Shown piece after piece: positions 49,613 to 58,326 of a DNA stretch of 64,000 bases. Position 1 is the first letter of the stretch. Each line of letters begins with the position of its first letter. Below the pieces are notes generated by a model. It saw only the letters and a list, made by a program, of their open reading frames with translations. It was not told the origin of the DNA and did no database searches. The DNA is taken from contig NZ_JAGYHF010000016.1 of the NCBI RefSeq assembly GCF_018336155.1, positions 1 through 64,000 of the forward strand, written 5' to 3'. The position numbers and the translations under genes are program-made. The stretch comes from Pseudomonas rustica (lineage in GTDB: Bacteria; Pseudomonadota; Gammaproteobacteria; Pseudomonadales; Pseudomonadaceae).

Positions 49613-49701
49613 TGTGGGAGCGAGCCTGCTCGCGAAAGCGGTGGATCTGCGAAATTGATGTGGACTGACACTACGTCTTCGCGAGCAGGCTCGCTCCCAC
49701 A
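49613..49701. repeat. REP doublet, class B (GTGGGAGCGAGCCTGCTCGCGAA)
   Basis: Perfect 24-bp inverted arms (49613-49636 and 49678-49701) separated by 41 bases. The arm begins directly after the regulator's stop codon. The remainder of the 280-base gap to the next gene (49702-49892) holds nothing I recognise except an AGGGAAGGGGG ribosome site. Confidence 0.93.
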
Positions 49702-49892
49702 ATGAACCCCACAGGGCTGAGGATCGTGCAATTTGCCGGGGATTTACGGGTGGTCGTGCAGATTGAAACAGGCGTGGTGCCAGCACGATTTCGCCAAGTT
49801 TTTGATTAAACAAAAGTTTCCGTAGAGCAGCCGTTGGCCTGATCTCTGCACCCTTCACCGCTACAGTCATCGAACCGAGGGAAGGGGGACGC

Positions 49893-51002
49893 ATGACCCC
49901 GATCACCCGCAGGAAAATCGTCGTCGCCCACTCGGTGCGTGCCGGCGCGCCGCAGCATGAAGTGCAAACCAACAAAGCGCTGGCCCGCTGGCTGGCGCAA
50001 ATTCTCGGGTTCAAATTCGGTGGCAGTTACGACCCGGAAAAACATCGCGGTCGTGACCTCTACTTGCTGCCGACGCAAACCATCGTCGGCGCTACCCACG
50101 CTCACGAGCTCGGCATCAAAGGCCCGGAAGATTTGTGGGGCGGATTTGTCGAGCACGACTTCATTTGCACCAAAGCCATCAGCCACGGTTTGCGCAGCCA
50201 CTTGGCTCATGCGCCTGAGGGCTGGTCGCCGCTGTTTTCCGAACGGGTGCGCAACGTGGTGCTCGACGGCCTCAGCGTGTTTTCCCTGGAAGATGCGCGA
50301 CCCGCCGCCGAGCATTTGCTGTACAGCGGGCCGATCCGTTTGAAGCCGGTTCATGCCTGCGCCGGTCGCGGCCAGGAAGTGATCAAGAGCCTCGACGCCT
50401 TCGATGAAATCCTCGCCCGGCCCGATAGCGAAAAACAGTTCAGCGAAGGCGTGGTGCTGGAACAGGACTTGAGCGACGTCGTTACTCACAGCGTCGGGCA
50501 GACGTTCATCGGCGACAAAGTGCTGAGCTACTGCGGTGATCAATACTTGACCAAAGATGCCCACGGCGAAGACGTGTATGGTGGTTCGAACCTGCTGGTG
50601 GTGCAGGGCGGCTATGACGATCTGCTGGCGCTGGATCTGGCGGATGATGTCCGGCTGGCCATCGAACAGGCGCAGATTTTCGACAGTGCCGCCGATGAAG
50701 CTTATCCGCGCTTCTACGCCTCGCGGCGCAATTACGACATCGCTCAAGGGTTGGACAGCAACGGCAAAACCCGCAGCGGCGTGCTCGAACAATCCTGGCG
50801 CATGGGCGGTGCCAGCAGTGCTGAAGTTGCCGCGCTGCAAAGCTTCGTCAACGACCCGGGGATGCGCGCGATTCGTGTGTCGTCGGTGGAAACCTACATC
50901 GATCAGCCGCTGCCGGCGGACGCCATCGAGGTGTATCGCGGCCCGGCGGAAAACAGTGAATTTCTCCTCAAATACGTAACGGTCAAATCTTATGACGGCT
51001 AG
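49893..51002 (+). CDS. DUF3182 family protein, ATP-grasp-like
   Basis: Function unknown. The 369 residues show features of an ATP-grasp fold: a lysine-containing strand and glycine-rich turn (GPIRLKPVHACAGRGQEVIK, about 147-166), then GVVLEQDLSDVVTHSVGQTF and VYGGSNLLVVQGGYDDLLAL. A C-terminal arginine-rich region (RFYASRRNYDIAQGLDSNGK) is plausible for the second nucleotide-binding half. The last 11 bases overlap the next gene, so an amide ligase and a hydrolase may act on the same compound. The start at 49893 has a GGGGGA ribosome site. The ATP-grasp assignment is from motif shape only. Confidence 0.82.
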   Translation: MTPITRRKIVVAHSVRAGAPQHEVQTNKALARWLAQILGFKFGGSYDPEKHRGRDLYLLPTQTIVGATHAHELGIKGPEDLWGGFVEHDFICTKAISHGLRSHLAHAPEGWSPLFSERVRNVVLDGLSVFSLEDARPAAEHLLYSGPIRLKPVHACAGRGQEVIKSLDAFDEILARPDSEKQFSEGVVLEQDLSDVVTHSVGQTFIGDKVLSYCGDQYLTKDAHGEDVYGGSNLLVVQGGYDDLLALDLADDVRLAIEQAQIFDSAADEAYPRFYASRRNYDIAQGLDSNGKTRSGVLEQSWRMGGASSAEVAALQSFVNDPGMRAIRVSSVETYIDQPLPADAIEVYRGPAENSEFLLKYVTVKSYDG

Positions 51003-51747
51003 AAGCGAAAGCATTCAAATCGACATTGATGATGAACAGATGAGCGGGACGTTTCTCAGTCCCAAATCGAAAGTCCCGGGGGTATTGTTTGTTCACGGAT
51101 GGGGCGGCAGTCAGGAGCGAGATCTTGAACGGGCCAAAGGTATCGCCGGGCTGGGTTGCGTGTGCCTGACCTTCGACTTGCGCGGGCATACCGGTGGCAC
51201 CGGAATTCCGCTGACCCGCGTCACCCGTGAAGACAATCTGCGTGATCTGCTTGCTGCTTACGATCGCTTGCTCGCGCATCCGGCGCTCGATACCTCGGCG
51301 ATTGCGGTGGTCGGCACCAGTTACGGTGGTTATCTGGCTGCAATCCTGACGTCGCTGCGCCCGGTGCGTTGGCTGGCGCTGCGGGTGCCGGCGTTGTATC
51401 GCGACGAGCAATGGCACACGCCGAAGCGGGAGCTGGATAAAGCGGATTTACGTGATTATCGAAGCACGCTGGTGCGCGCCGACAGTAACCGTGCGCTGCA
51501 TGCGTGCTCGCAGTTCACCGGGGATGTGTTGCTGGTGGAATCGGAAACCGACGACTACGTGCCGCACGCGGCGATCATGAGTTATCGCGCGGCGTGTCAG
51601 CAGACGCATTCGTTGACGCATCGGATTATCGATGGCGCCGATCACGCGCTGAGCGAGCCGGTTTCGCAGCAGGCTTACACCTCGATATTGGTGGACTGGA
51701 TTACCGAGATGGTCGTCGGCGAACGGTTGAGCATTATTCAGTCTTGA
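50992..51747 (+). CDS. Alpha/beta hydrolase
   Basis: The 251 residues have the serine hydrolase fold: oxyanion region FVHGWGGSQE, nucleophile S110 in VGTSYGGYLAA, an acid in VESETDDYVPH and a catalytic His in IIDGADHAL. There is no signal peptide, so it is cytoplasmic. The substrate is unknown; peptidase-like dienelactone hydrolases are the nearest type by pattern. It overlaps the DUF3182 gene by 11 bases, which points to coupled synthesis. A convergent REP element follows. Confidence 0.88.
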   Translation: MTARSESIQIDIDDEQMSGTFLSPKSKVPGVLFVHGWGGSQERDLERAKGIAGLGCVCLTFDLRGHTGGTGIPLTRVTREDNLRDLLAAYDRLLAHPALDTSAIAVVGTSYGGYLAAILTSLRPVRWLALRVPALYRDEQWHTPKRELDKADLRDYRSTLVRADSNRALHACSQFTGDVLLVESETDDYVPHAAIMSYRAACQQTHSLTHRIIDGADHALSEPVSQQAYTSILVDWITEMVVGERLSIIQS

Positions 51748-51748
51748 G

Positions 51749-51834
51749 GATCAAAAGATCGCAGCCTGCGGCAGCTCCTACAGGGAGAATGCATTCCAAC
51801 TGTAGGAGCTGCCGAAGGCTGCGATCTCTTGATC
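51749..51834. repeat. REP doublet, class A, between converging genes
   Basis: Arms 51749-51783 and 51800-51834 are inverted copies of 35 bases with two mismatches (GCAGCCTGCGGC against GCCGAAGGCTGC, and a T/C change near GATC). The spacer is 16 bases. The element fills the whole gap between the hydrolase and ybhN stops and may act as terminator for both. Confidence 0.92.
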
Positions 51835-52824
51835 TTAATGCCTAGGTTTTTTCTCTATCCGCAACGCCTTGGCCTTCGCCTCTACCACCAAATACATCAC
51901 CACCGTTATCAACAACGGCAACAGAAAATAAATCGCCCGATACGCCAACAACCCCGCCACCAGGCTCCCTCGCGAAGCCTCGTGTTGCAGCAGCGCAACA
52001 AACACCGCTTCCAGCACGCCAAGCCCCGCCGGAATATGCGTGATCACCCCGGCAATCGCGCTGATCAACAGCACGCCCAGCACCAACGGATAATCCAATT
52101 TGCTCGGCAATAACGTGAAAATCACCGCCGCCATGAGCGACCAGTTCAACGCGCCCAACAGCAGTTGCAACACTGCCATGCGCAGCGACGGCAGGTTGAT
52201 TTCCACGCCACGAATCGACCACTCGCGGCGCTTGGAAAACTGACACGCCGCGAGGTAGCCGGCGCTGACCAGCAGCAATAAAATCCCGATGCCCTGCAAC
52301 GCATCGCTGCTGACCTTCCACCCCGGCGGCATAGTCACCAGACCGCTGCTGAACACCGCACCGGCAATGGTCATGTAGCCAAACCAGTTAGTCGCCAGGC
52401 TCAGCCCGAGAATCTTGGCGATGTTGCCTTTACTCACGCCCAACCGTGAATACAGCCGATAACGCATGGCGATGCCGCCGACCCACGCGCTCAGGTTCAG
52501 ATTGAACGCGTAGCTGATAATCCCCACCGGCAGGATCTGTTTCCAGGTCAGATCCTGACGAATGTAGGTGCGGCCGATCAGGTCGAAACTGGCGTACACC
52601 AGAAAGCTCAGCAGCGTCAGGCTGGCGGCAATGATCAGCGTGCGCACCTTGAAGTCGGCGAGGGTTTCCAGCACTTCTTTCCATTCGATGCGCGTGGCGA
52701 ACATCGTCAGCAGCACGATCAGTGCGAGGAAAAACAGCAGCGTCAGCGGACGTTTCCAGCGGCTCCATTTCGAGTGCGTCGCTGGCGCCGCGTGACCGCT
52801 CGGGTGCGCTTCGGAATGGCTCAT
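51835..52824 (-). CDS. ybhN: YbhN family membrane protein (UPF0104, lysylphosphatidylglycerol-synthase TM-like)
   Basis: The 329 residues carry a short cytoplasmic N-terminus and about eight membrane helices (first at 27-43), the pattern of the flippase-like part of MprF. Signatures include LNLSAWVGGIAMRYRLYSRL and ITHIPAGLGVLEAVFVALL. In E. coli ybhN follows ybhP and clsB, and the same order occurs here. The protein probably moves or handles phospholipids made near ClsB; this is an inference. It overlaps clsB by 4 bases (ATGA). Confidence 0.92.
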   Translation of the reverse strand: MSHSEAHPSGHAAPATHSKWSRWKRPLTLLFFLALIVLLTMFATRIEWKEVLETLADFKVRTLIIAASLTLLSFLVYASFDLIGRTYIRQDLTWKQILPVGIISYAFNLNLSAWVGGIAMRYRLYSRLGVSKGNIAKILGLSLATNWFGYMTIAGAVFSSGLVTMPPGWKVSSDALQGIGILLLLVSAGYLAACQFSKRREWSIRGVEINLPSLRMAVLQLLLGALNWSLMAAVIFTLLPSKLDYPLVLGVLLISAIAGVITHIPAGLGVLEAVFVALLQHEASRGSLVAGLLAYRAIYFLLPLLITVVMYLVVEAKAKALRIEKKPRH

Positions 52825-54095
52825 GAGCGGTTACCTCGAAACGGCTTGAGCCGCGGTTTGTGCGCCGGCAACCAACCCGCCATCGCCGGGAAATGCCGCA
52901 GAAAGTGGAACACCAGAAAGCCCACGGTCATGTGCCAGATACGTCCGCGCGGCGACTTGCTGGCGTCCATGGCTTTGCAGTGGTTTTGGCTGAGGTCTTC
53001 GAGGCGCTCGAACAGGTGCTGATTGAACGCGCGGTCACGGATCAGCACGTTGGCTTCCAGGTTCAGCGACAGACTCAGCGGATCGAGATTGCTCGAACCG
53101 ACGGTGCTCCATTCTTCATCGACCAGCGCGACTTTGCCGTGCAGCGGACGCTGGCAATACTCATGAATCTGCACGCCAGCCTTGAGCAAATAATCGTAGG
53201 TCATGCGCGCCGCGAGCTTCGCCACCAGCATGTCTGGCTGGCCTTGCAGGATCAGCCGCACATCGACACCGCGCCGGGCGGCATTGCGCATTTCACGCAG
53301 CAAGCGGTAACCGGGAAAGAAGTAGGCGTTGGCGATCACCACACGGCGTTTGGCGCGGCGCAGCACTTGCAGATAAACGTCTTCGATATCGGTGCTGTGC
53401 TGGTCGTTGTCGCGGAACACCAGGCGTACCTGACCGTCATGATCATCGAAGGCCATTTCCGCGCGACGCTGGCGCCGGCGTTGCCACCAGAACCGCGCGC
53501 GGCCCGGCCGGCCACTTTGCAGCAGGGCGAAGTGATGGATGTCGGCGACCGCCGGGCCCTGAATTTCCACCGAATAATCCTGCTTGGCTTCAGGACCGAA
53601 ATCAGCCAGATGATCGCCGGAAAAATTGATCCCGCCGATGAACGCGACCATGCCGTCGACCACGACGATTTTGCGGTGCAAGCGGCGGAACCAGTTGGTA
53701 CGAATGCCGAGGCGTTTCGGCGCTGGATCGAAGATCTGCAAATGCACACCGGCCTCGCTCAGCGCGGCGAGATAGCCGGTGGTCAACTCGCCACAACCGA
53801 AGCCGTCGAGGCTGACGGTGGTGCGCACGCCGCGCTTGGCCGCATCAATCAGAATCTCCTGCAACTCGGCGCCGACCTTGTCTTCGAAAACGATAAAGGT
53901 CTCCAGCAGAATTTCACTCTTCGCCGCGCGCATCGCTTCAAACACGCGAGGAAAATATTCCTCGCCGTTTTCCAGCAATTGCACATGGTTGCCGCCCTGC
54001 CAGCGGTACTCGACGTCGACCTGGCCGGGCTCGCGCACCGGAGGGGTAATGCTGATGGGTTCCACGGCGGATTTCTCCAGCGGCGTGCTGTTCAT
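52821..54095 (-). CDS. clsB: Cardiolipin synthase B
   Basis: A phospholipase-D-superfamily enzyme that makes cardiolipin from phosphatidylglycerol; E. coli ClsB also makes PG from PE and glycerol. The 424 residues contain both HKD motifs (H140-K142-D147 in LHRKIVVVDGMVAFIGG, and H319-K321-D326 in LHGKVALVDEEWS) and lack the N-terminal membrane helices of ClsA. It overlaps ybhP by 4 bases and ybhN by 4 bases, so the three are translationally linked. Confidence 0.94.
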   Translation of the reverse strand: MNSTPLEKSAVEPISITPPVREPGQVDVEYRWQGGNHVQLLENGEEYFPRVFEAMRAAKSEILLETFIVFEDKVGAELQEILIDAAKRGVRTTVSLDGFGCGELTTGYLAALSEAGVHLQIFDPAPKRLGIRTNWFRRLHRKIVVVDGMVAFIGGINFSGDHLADFGPEAKQDYSVEIQGPAVADIHHFALLQSGRPGRARFWWQRRRQRRAEMAFDDHDGQVRLVFRDNDQHSTDIEDVYLQVLRRAKRRVVIANAYFFPGYRLLREMRNAARRGVDVRLILQGQPDMLVAKLAARMTYDYLLKAGVQIHEYCQRPLHGKVALVDEEWSTVGSSNLDPLSLSLNLEANVLIRDRAFNQHLFERLEDLSQNHCKAMDASKSPRGRIWHMTVGFLVFHFLRHFPAMAGWLPAHKPRLKPFRGNRS

Positions 54096-54889
54096 AGTTC
54101 GATCTCCACCGATAACGGTGCGTGGTCGGAAAGGTGAGACCAGGGCCGGTTGGCAAGGACTTTCGGCTGGCTGGCTTTGAGGTTACGGACATAGATACGG
54201 TCGAGGCGCAGGGTCGGCAGACGTGCGGGGAAACTGCGCGCCGGTTTGCCGTGGTGCTCGGCAAAGACTTCGCGCAGGCCGCAGGGTTTGAGCAACGCAT
54301 CGGCGCGCTGGCGCCAGTCATTGAAGTCACCGGCGACGATCACGGGCGCGTCGTCCGGCAGTTCGGCCAAGCGTTCGCCGAGTAGCTTCAGCTGCGCGTT
54401 GCGATGACTTTCACGCAGGCCCAGATGCACGCAGATCGCATGGATCTCGGCGCCGTCGCCGGGCAGACGCAGCACGCAATGCAGCAGGCCACGGTTCTCA
54501 TGGCCGCTGATCGACACGTCGAGATTGTCGTGGCGGATGATCTGGAATTTCGACAGCAACGCATTGCCGTGATCACCGTCCGGGTACACCGCGTTGCGCC
54601 CATAGGCGAACTGCGGCCAGAGGCTGTCGGCGAGGAATTCATACTGCGGCATCGTCGGCCAATTGCTGTAGCGCTTGTGATGATGTTCGTGGGTGCCGTG
54701 GACTTCCTGCAGGAACACCACGTCGGCGGCGACGCTGCGCACCGCTTCGCGCAATTCCGGAAGGATGAAGCGCCGGTTGAGGGCGGTAAAACCCTTGTGG
54801 GTATTGACCGTCAGCACGGTGAATGTGCGCACCGACGGCGCGACGACCGAGCCTTCATCGGTGAAGCCGACCGGTTCTGAAATACTCAT
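54092..54889 (-). CDS. ybhP: Endonuclease/exonuclease/phosphatase family protein (YbhP)
   Basis: The 265 residues have the EEP metal-dependent fold: VLTVNTHKGFTALN, VFLQEVHGTHEHHHKRYSNW, VAGDFNDWRQRADALLKPCG and a terminal SDHAPLSVEIEL with the catalytic His/Asp. Members include sphingomyelinases and inositol phosphatases. Given its place upstream of clsB, a lipid headgroup phosphodiesterase is more likely than a nuclease, as an inference. It overlaps both neighbours by 4 bases. Confidence 0.9.
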   Translation of the reverse strand: MSISEPVGFTDEGSVVAPSVRTFTVLTVNTHKGFTALNRRFILPELREAVRSVAADVVFLQEVHGTHEHHHKRYSNWPTMPQYEFLADSLWPQFAYGRNAVYPDGDHGNALLSKFQIIRHDNLDVSISGHENRGLLHCVLRLPGDGAEIHAICVHLGLRESHRNAQLKLLGERLAELPDDAPVIVAGDFNDWRQRADALLKPCGLREVFAEHHGKPARSFPARLPTLRLDRIYVRNLKASQPKVLANRPWSHLSDHAPLSVEIEL

Positions 54890-55812
54890 GCCAGCACTCC
54901 TTCGCCAGCGGGTTCGCCGGGGGTGGTGGCGAGGTCTTTATCCAGCTCGAAACGGTGCAGCAGATCACGGGCGTCGTAGGGCGCGCGGACTTTGATGTCG
55001 TTGTCGAAATAGCAGAACACTTCGCGGGATTTGCGTGCGCGCGGCTTCAAGCGCGGGGCGATCAGATGGGCATCTTTCGGTTGCTCGCCATGGTGCCAGG
55101 CGTCGATGCGCTCGGCCCAACGCTTGAGGGCTGGCGCGGTGTAACCGCTGGCGTAGAGTTCTTCGGCGCCGTGCAGGCGCAGATAAACGAAGTCGCTGGT
55201 CAGGTCTTCGCGGTAGGGCCATTTATCGGCGGTGTCGGCGATTACCAGCGCGGTGTTGTAACGCTTCAGTAACCGCACAAATTCGGGATCGAGGAAGCTG
55301 TCGTTGCGGATTTCCACGGCATGACGCAGCGGCTTTTTGCGCCAGGCTTTCATGCTCGCGTGGCCGTGCAGGTGGGAGTCGTGTTGATGGGCGAGGGCGG
55401 CCGCCGCTTCGGTGTCGTGCGGCAATAGCGCGAGGAAATGCTCGAAACGCTCGGGCTCGAATTTGAAGTTCGGCGGGAACTGCCAAAGGATCGGCCCGAG
55501 TTTTTCCTTGAGCTCGAGAATCCCGGAGGCGAAGAAGTTAGCCAAGGGTTTTTCGATATCGCGCAAACGGCGGATATGGGTGATGAAGCGCGGGGCTTTG
55601 ACGCTGAAGACGAAGTCGTCGGGTGTTTCGGCGTACCACTGCGCATAGCGTTCGGGCCGTTGCAGGGCGTAGAACGATCCATTGATTTCGATGCTGTTGA
55701 CCGCCCTCGACGCGAACTGCAGTTCGCGCTTTTGCGCCAGTCCCTTGGGGTAGAAGTCCCCGCGCCACGGTTCGTAGCGCCAGCCGGAAATACCGATGTG
55801 AATCGTCGCCAT
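54886..55812 (-). CDS. DUF72 family protein (YecE-like)
   Basis: DUF72 proteins adopt a TIM-barrel-like fold of uncertain function. The 308 residues begin MATIHIGISGWRYEPWRGDF with the conserved SGWRY-PWRGDFYP opening. They include SVKAPRFITHIRRLRDIEKP, ILWQFPPNF, VEIRNDSF and YLRLHGAEELYASGYT, all family marks. It is the first gene of the - strand DUF72-ybhP-clsB-ybhN operon, and its stop overlaps the ybhP start by 4 bases. Confidence 0.9.
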   Translation of the reverse strand: MATIHIGISGWRYEPWRGDFYPKGLAQKRELQFASRAVNSIEINGSFYALQRPERYAQWYAETPDDFVFSVKAPRFITHIRRLRDIEKPLANFFASGILELKEKLGPILWQFPPNFKFEPERFEHFLALLPHDTEAAAALAHQHDSHLHGHASMKAWRKKPLRHAVEIRNDSFLDPEFVRLLKRYNTALVIADTADKWPYREDLTSDFVYLRLHGAEELYASGYTAPALKRWAERIDAWHHGEQPKDAHLIAPRLKPRARKSREVFCYFDNDIKVRAPYDARDLLHRFELDKDLATTPGEPAGEGVLA

Positions 55813-55926
55813 GCCACCCTCCCGTTGAAAGCCCTCGTGTTGCCGCTGTCTTTTGATGACTGCGGGCGGATCGGGAAAGTTTCGGCGGTATTACGGACGG
55901 TCAGCCAATAGGGGTGACCGAGCCTT

Positions 55927-56018
55927 TGTAGGAGCAGAGCTTGCTCGCGAAAGCGGCGGATCATCCAGCATCAATGTTCAATGAAAGGACGCCTTCGCGA
56001 GCAAGCTCTGCTCCTACA
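55927..56018. repeat. REP doublet, class B, between diverging genes
   Basis: Perfect 25-bp inverted arms (55927-55951 and 55994-56018), TGTAGGAGCAGAGCTTGCTC then GCGAA, with a 42-base spacer. The 302-base gap between the DUF72 gene and the channel gene holds this element. Nothing else is recognisable apart from a GGGAGGGG-type tract and the ribosome site before 56115. Confidence 0.93.
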
Positions 56019-56114
56019 GAACCACAGGACACGGGCATAGGGGGAGGGGCTCGTGAACTTGCCGGGCAATTATCGATCAGTTCCTTACAGGTTCAGCCAC
56101 GGGAGATCGGAGTT

Positions 56115-58211
56115 TTGGTCAAGTTCAGGATCGCCATTCTGCTGGGAGCATTGCTGTTTCTCGGTGCCAGTGAAATCGACGCCGCCGCGCTGCCGGGTGT
56201 TCCGGCCGCTGCCGAGGAACCGGCCAAACCCGAGCCGCTGGTGCAGGGCGGTCTGCTCGGTGCGATCAGTTCGAGCATCGACGACGTGCAGGACAAACTC
56301 GACATCAACGAGCATCTGGTCGACGCCTGGCGCCTGCGCGCCGACCGTGCGGCCGATGAAGTCGACAAATTGGTCAACCAGCCGTCGAACCGCTCAGGCT
56401 GGAGTGTCGCCGGGGATTTTCTCACGCTGTCTGGCACCTGGCTCGGCAGTTTTGCGCTGCTCACCGTTCTCGGCAGTTTGTTGGCCAACCGTATGCGTGG
56501 AGGCCGCTGGTTACGCACCCGCCAACGCAGTCAGGATCTGATCGGTTACCTGCTGCCGTACACCCTTCCGGCGCTGATCTGCCTGCCGTTGACCCTGTAT
56601 GTCAGTCATTTTCTGCAAGCTTCGGTGGGGCGCGCGCTGGCGCTGTGTCTGGCTTATGCCACCAGCAGCGGCATCTTTTCCACTTCGATGCTGCTATGCG
56701 TGGTGGTGATGTTCAACGTCGGGCACAAACGTCCCGCTGCACGTATCATCCGCAATTATTGCCCGCGGCCGTTGTTCCTGATCGGCTTCCTCGCCGCCCT
56801 CAGCGATGCGCTGACCAGCCCGCAAATCGCCCGGCAACTGGGCGGCAATATCACCAGCAGCGTCGCCGTGTTTACCGGCCTGATCGCCTCGGTGATTTTC
56901 GGATTGTTGGTGATTCGCTTGCGTCGCCCAGTGGCGCATCTGATCCGCAACCGCTCGCTGGCTCAACGTTTGAAACAGCCCTCCTTGCAGGAGTCACTGC
57001 GGATTTTTTCCGGGCTGTGGTATTGGCCGATTGTGTTGATGGTGCTGGTCTCGGCGGTCAACCTCATCGGCATCGGCGAGGACAATCAAAAAGCCCTGCG
57101 CTGCGCGTTGTTCACCACGGTGCTGCTGATCGGCACGGTATTTCTCAGCACGATTCTGCAGCACTTGTTCAAGTCACGAAAAGCCGAAGCGATCCAGCGC
57201 AGCAGCGCTTACAAGGAACGCTTCCTGAGCCTGTTGCACGCCTTGCTGCGGATCGTCATCGCGATTGCCTTCATCGATATTCTCGGACGGATCTGGGGCG
57301 TGTCGCTGCTTGATTTCGCCCAGAGCAGCACGGTCGGGCGAGCGATCAGTAACGCGCTGAGCAGCATCGGTCTGATCTTCTTGGTGACGTGGTTGTTGTG
57401 GGTGGTGCTCGACACGGCGATTCAGGAGGCACTGAAACCACCGCTCAGCAAACGCGCGGCGCGCCAACCGAGCACACGGGTGAAAACCATCCTGCCGCTG
57501 CTGCGCAACGCGATCAAAATCATCCTCGTGGTGATCTGCGCGATCACCACCATGGCCAACCTGGGGATCAACGTTGCGCCACTGCTGGCGGGTGCCGGGG
57601 TGGTCGGTCTGGCCATCGGTTTCGGTTCGCAGCAACTGGTGCAGGACGTGATTACCGGGCTGTTCATCATCATCGAAGACACCCTGTCGATTGGTGATTG
57701 GGTGGTGCTTGATTCCGGGCATGCCGGCACGGTCGAAGGGCTGACCATTCGCACGCTGCGGCTGCGTGACGGCAAGGGTTTTGTGCACTCGGTGCCGTTC
57801 GGCCAGATCAAGGCTGTGACCAACCAATCGCGGCAGTTTGCCTATGCGTTTTTCTCGGTGCAGTTCACCTATGACACGGACGTGGATAAAGCCATCGAGT
57901 TGATTCGCGAGACCGGCGATTCGATCCGCGAAGACCCGTTCCTCAAGTACAACCTGCAAGGGCCGCTGGATGTGTTTGGCGTGGACCGGATGGATTTGAA
58001 TGGCGTGGTGCTGACGGCGCAGTTCAGGACGGTGTCGGGCGGGCAGTATGCGGTGAGCCGGGCGTTTAACCAGCGTTTGAAGAAGCTTGTGGATAACACC
58101 GAGACGGTGCATTTCGCGCAGACTTATCCACAGCAGGTTCTGTTGCCGAAGCGGCAGGTGCAGGAGGGAGAGGTGGTGGCGACCGAGGTGCCGCAGGGGT
58201 CGCGGACATAG
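56115..58211 (+). CDS. Mechanosensitive ion channel, YbiO-like MscS family
   Basis: MscS channels open under membrane tension and release solutes during osmotic downshock. The 698 residues from the TTG at 56115 begin with a signal peptide (VKFRIAILLGALLFLGASEI DAA, cleaved near 22). A periplasmic domain follows, then about ten helices. The pore helix NVAPLLAGAGVVGLAIGFGS runs on into QQLVQDVITGLFIIIED, and a cytoplasmic beta/cage domain ends near 680. The pore helix and length match E. coli YbiO. The TTG has GGGAGA 8 bases upstream; the frame stays open 58 codons further through the REP element, which I consider noncoding. Confidence 0.87.
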   Translation: MVKFRIAILLGALLFLGASEIDAAALPGVPAAAEEPAKPEPLVQGGLLGAISSSIDDVQDKLDINEHLVDAWRLRADRAADEVDKLVNQPSNRSGWSVAGDFLTLSGTWLGSFALLTVLGSLLANRMRGGRWLRTRQRSQDLIGYLLPYTLPALICLPLTLYVSHFLQASVGRALALCLAYATSSGIFSTSMLLCVVVMFNVGHKRPAARIIRNYCPRPLFLIGFLAALSDALTSPQIARQLGGNITSSVAVFTGLIASVIFGLLVIRLRRPVAHLIRNRSLAQRLKQPSLQESLRIFSGLWYWPIVLMVLVSAVNLIGIGEDNQKALRCALFTTVLLIGTVFLSTILQHLFKSRKAEAIQRSSAYKERFLSLLHALLRIVIAIAFIDILGRIWGVSLLDFAQSSTVGRAISNALSSIGLIFLVTWLLWVVLDTAIQEALKPPLSKRAARQPSTRVKTILPLLRNAIKIILVVICAITTMANLGINVAPLLAGAGVVGLAIGFGSQQLVQDVITGLFIIIEDTLSIGDWVVLDSGHAGTVEGLTIRTLRLRDGKGFVHSVPFGQIKAVTNQSRQFAYAFFSVQFTYDTDVDKAIELIRETGDSIREDPFLKYNLQGPLDVFGVDRMDLNGVVLTAQFRTVSGGQYAVSRAFNQRLKKLVDNTETVHFAQTYPQQVLLPKRQVQEGEVVATEVPQGSRT

Positions 58212-58241
58212 CGCAGGTCTCGTGTTGCTAATACTGGCCTT

Positions 58242-58307
58242 ATCGCGAGCAGGCTCACTCCTACAGGGGAACGCATTCCAAAATGTAGGAGTGAGCCTGC
58301 TCGCGAT
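58242..58307. repeat. REP doublet, class B, between channel gene and lhr
   Basis: Perfect 24-bp inverted arms (58242-58265 and 58284-58307), ATCGCGAGCAGGCTCACTCC then TACA, with an 18-base spacer. It fills the gap between two converging genes and may serve as their terminator. Confidence 0.93.
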
Positions 58308-58326
58308 GAGGTCAGAACAGTCACCC

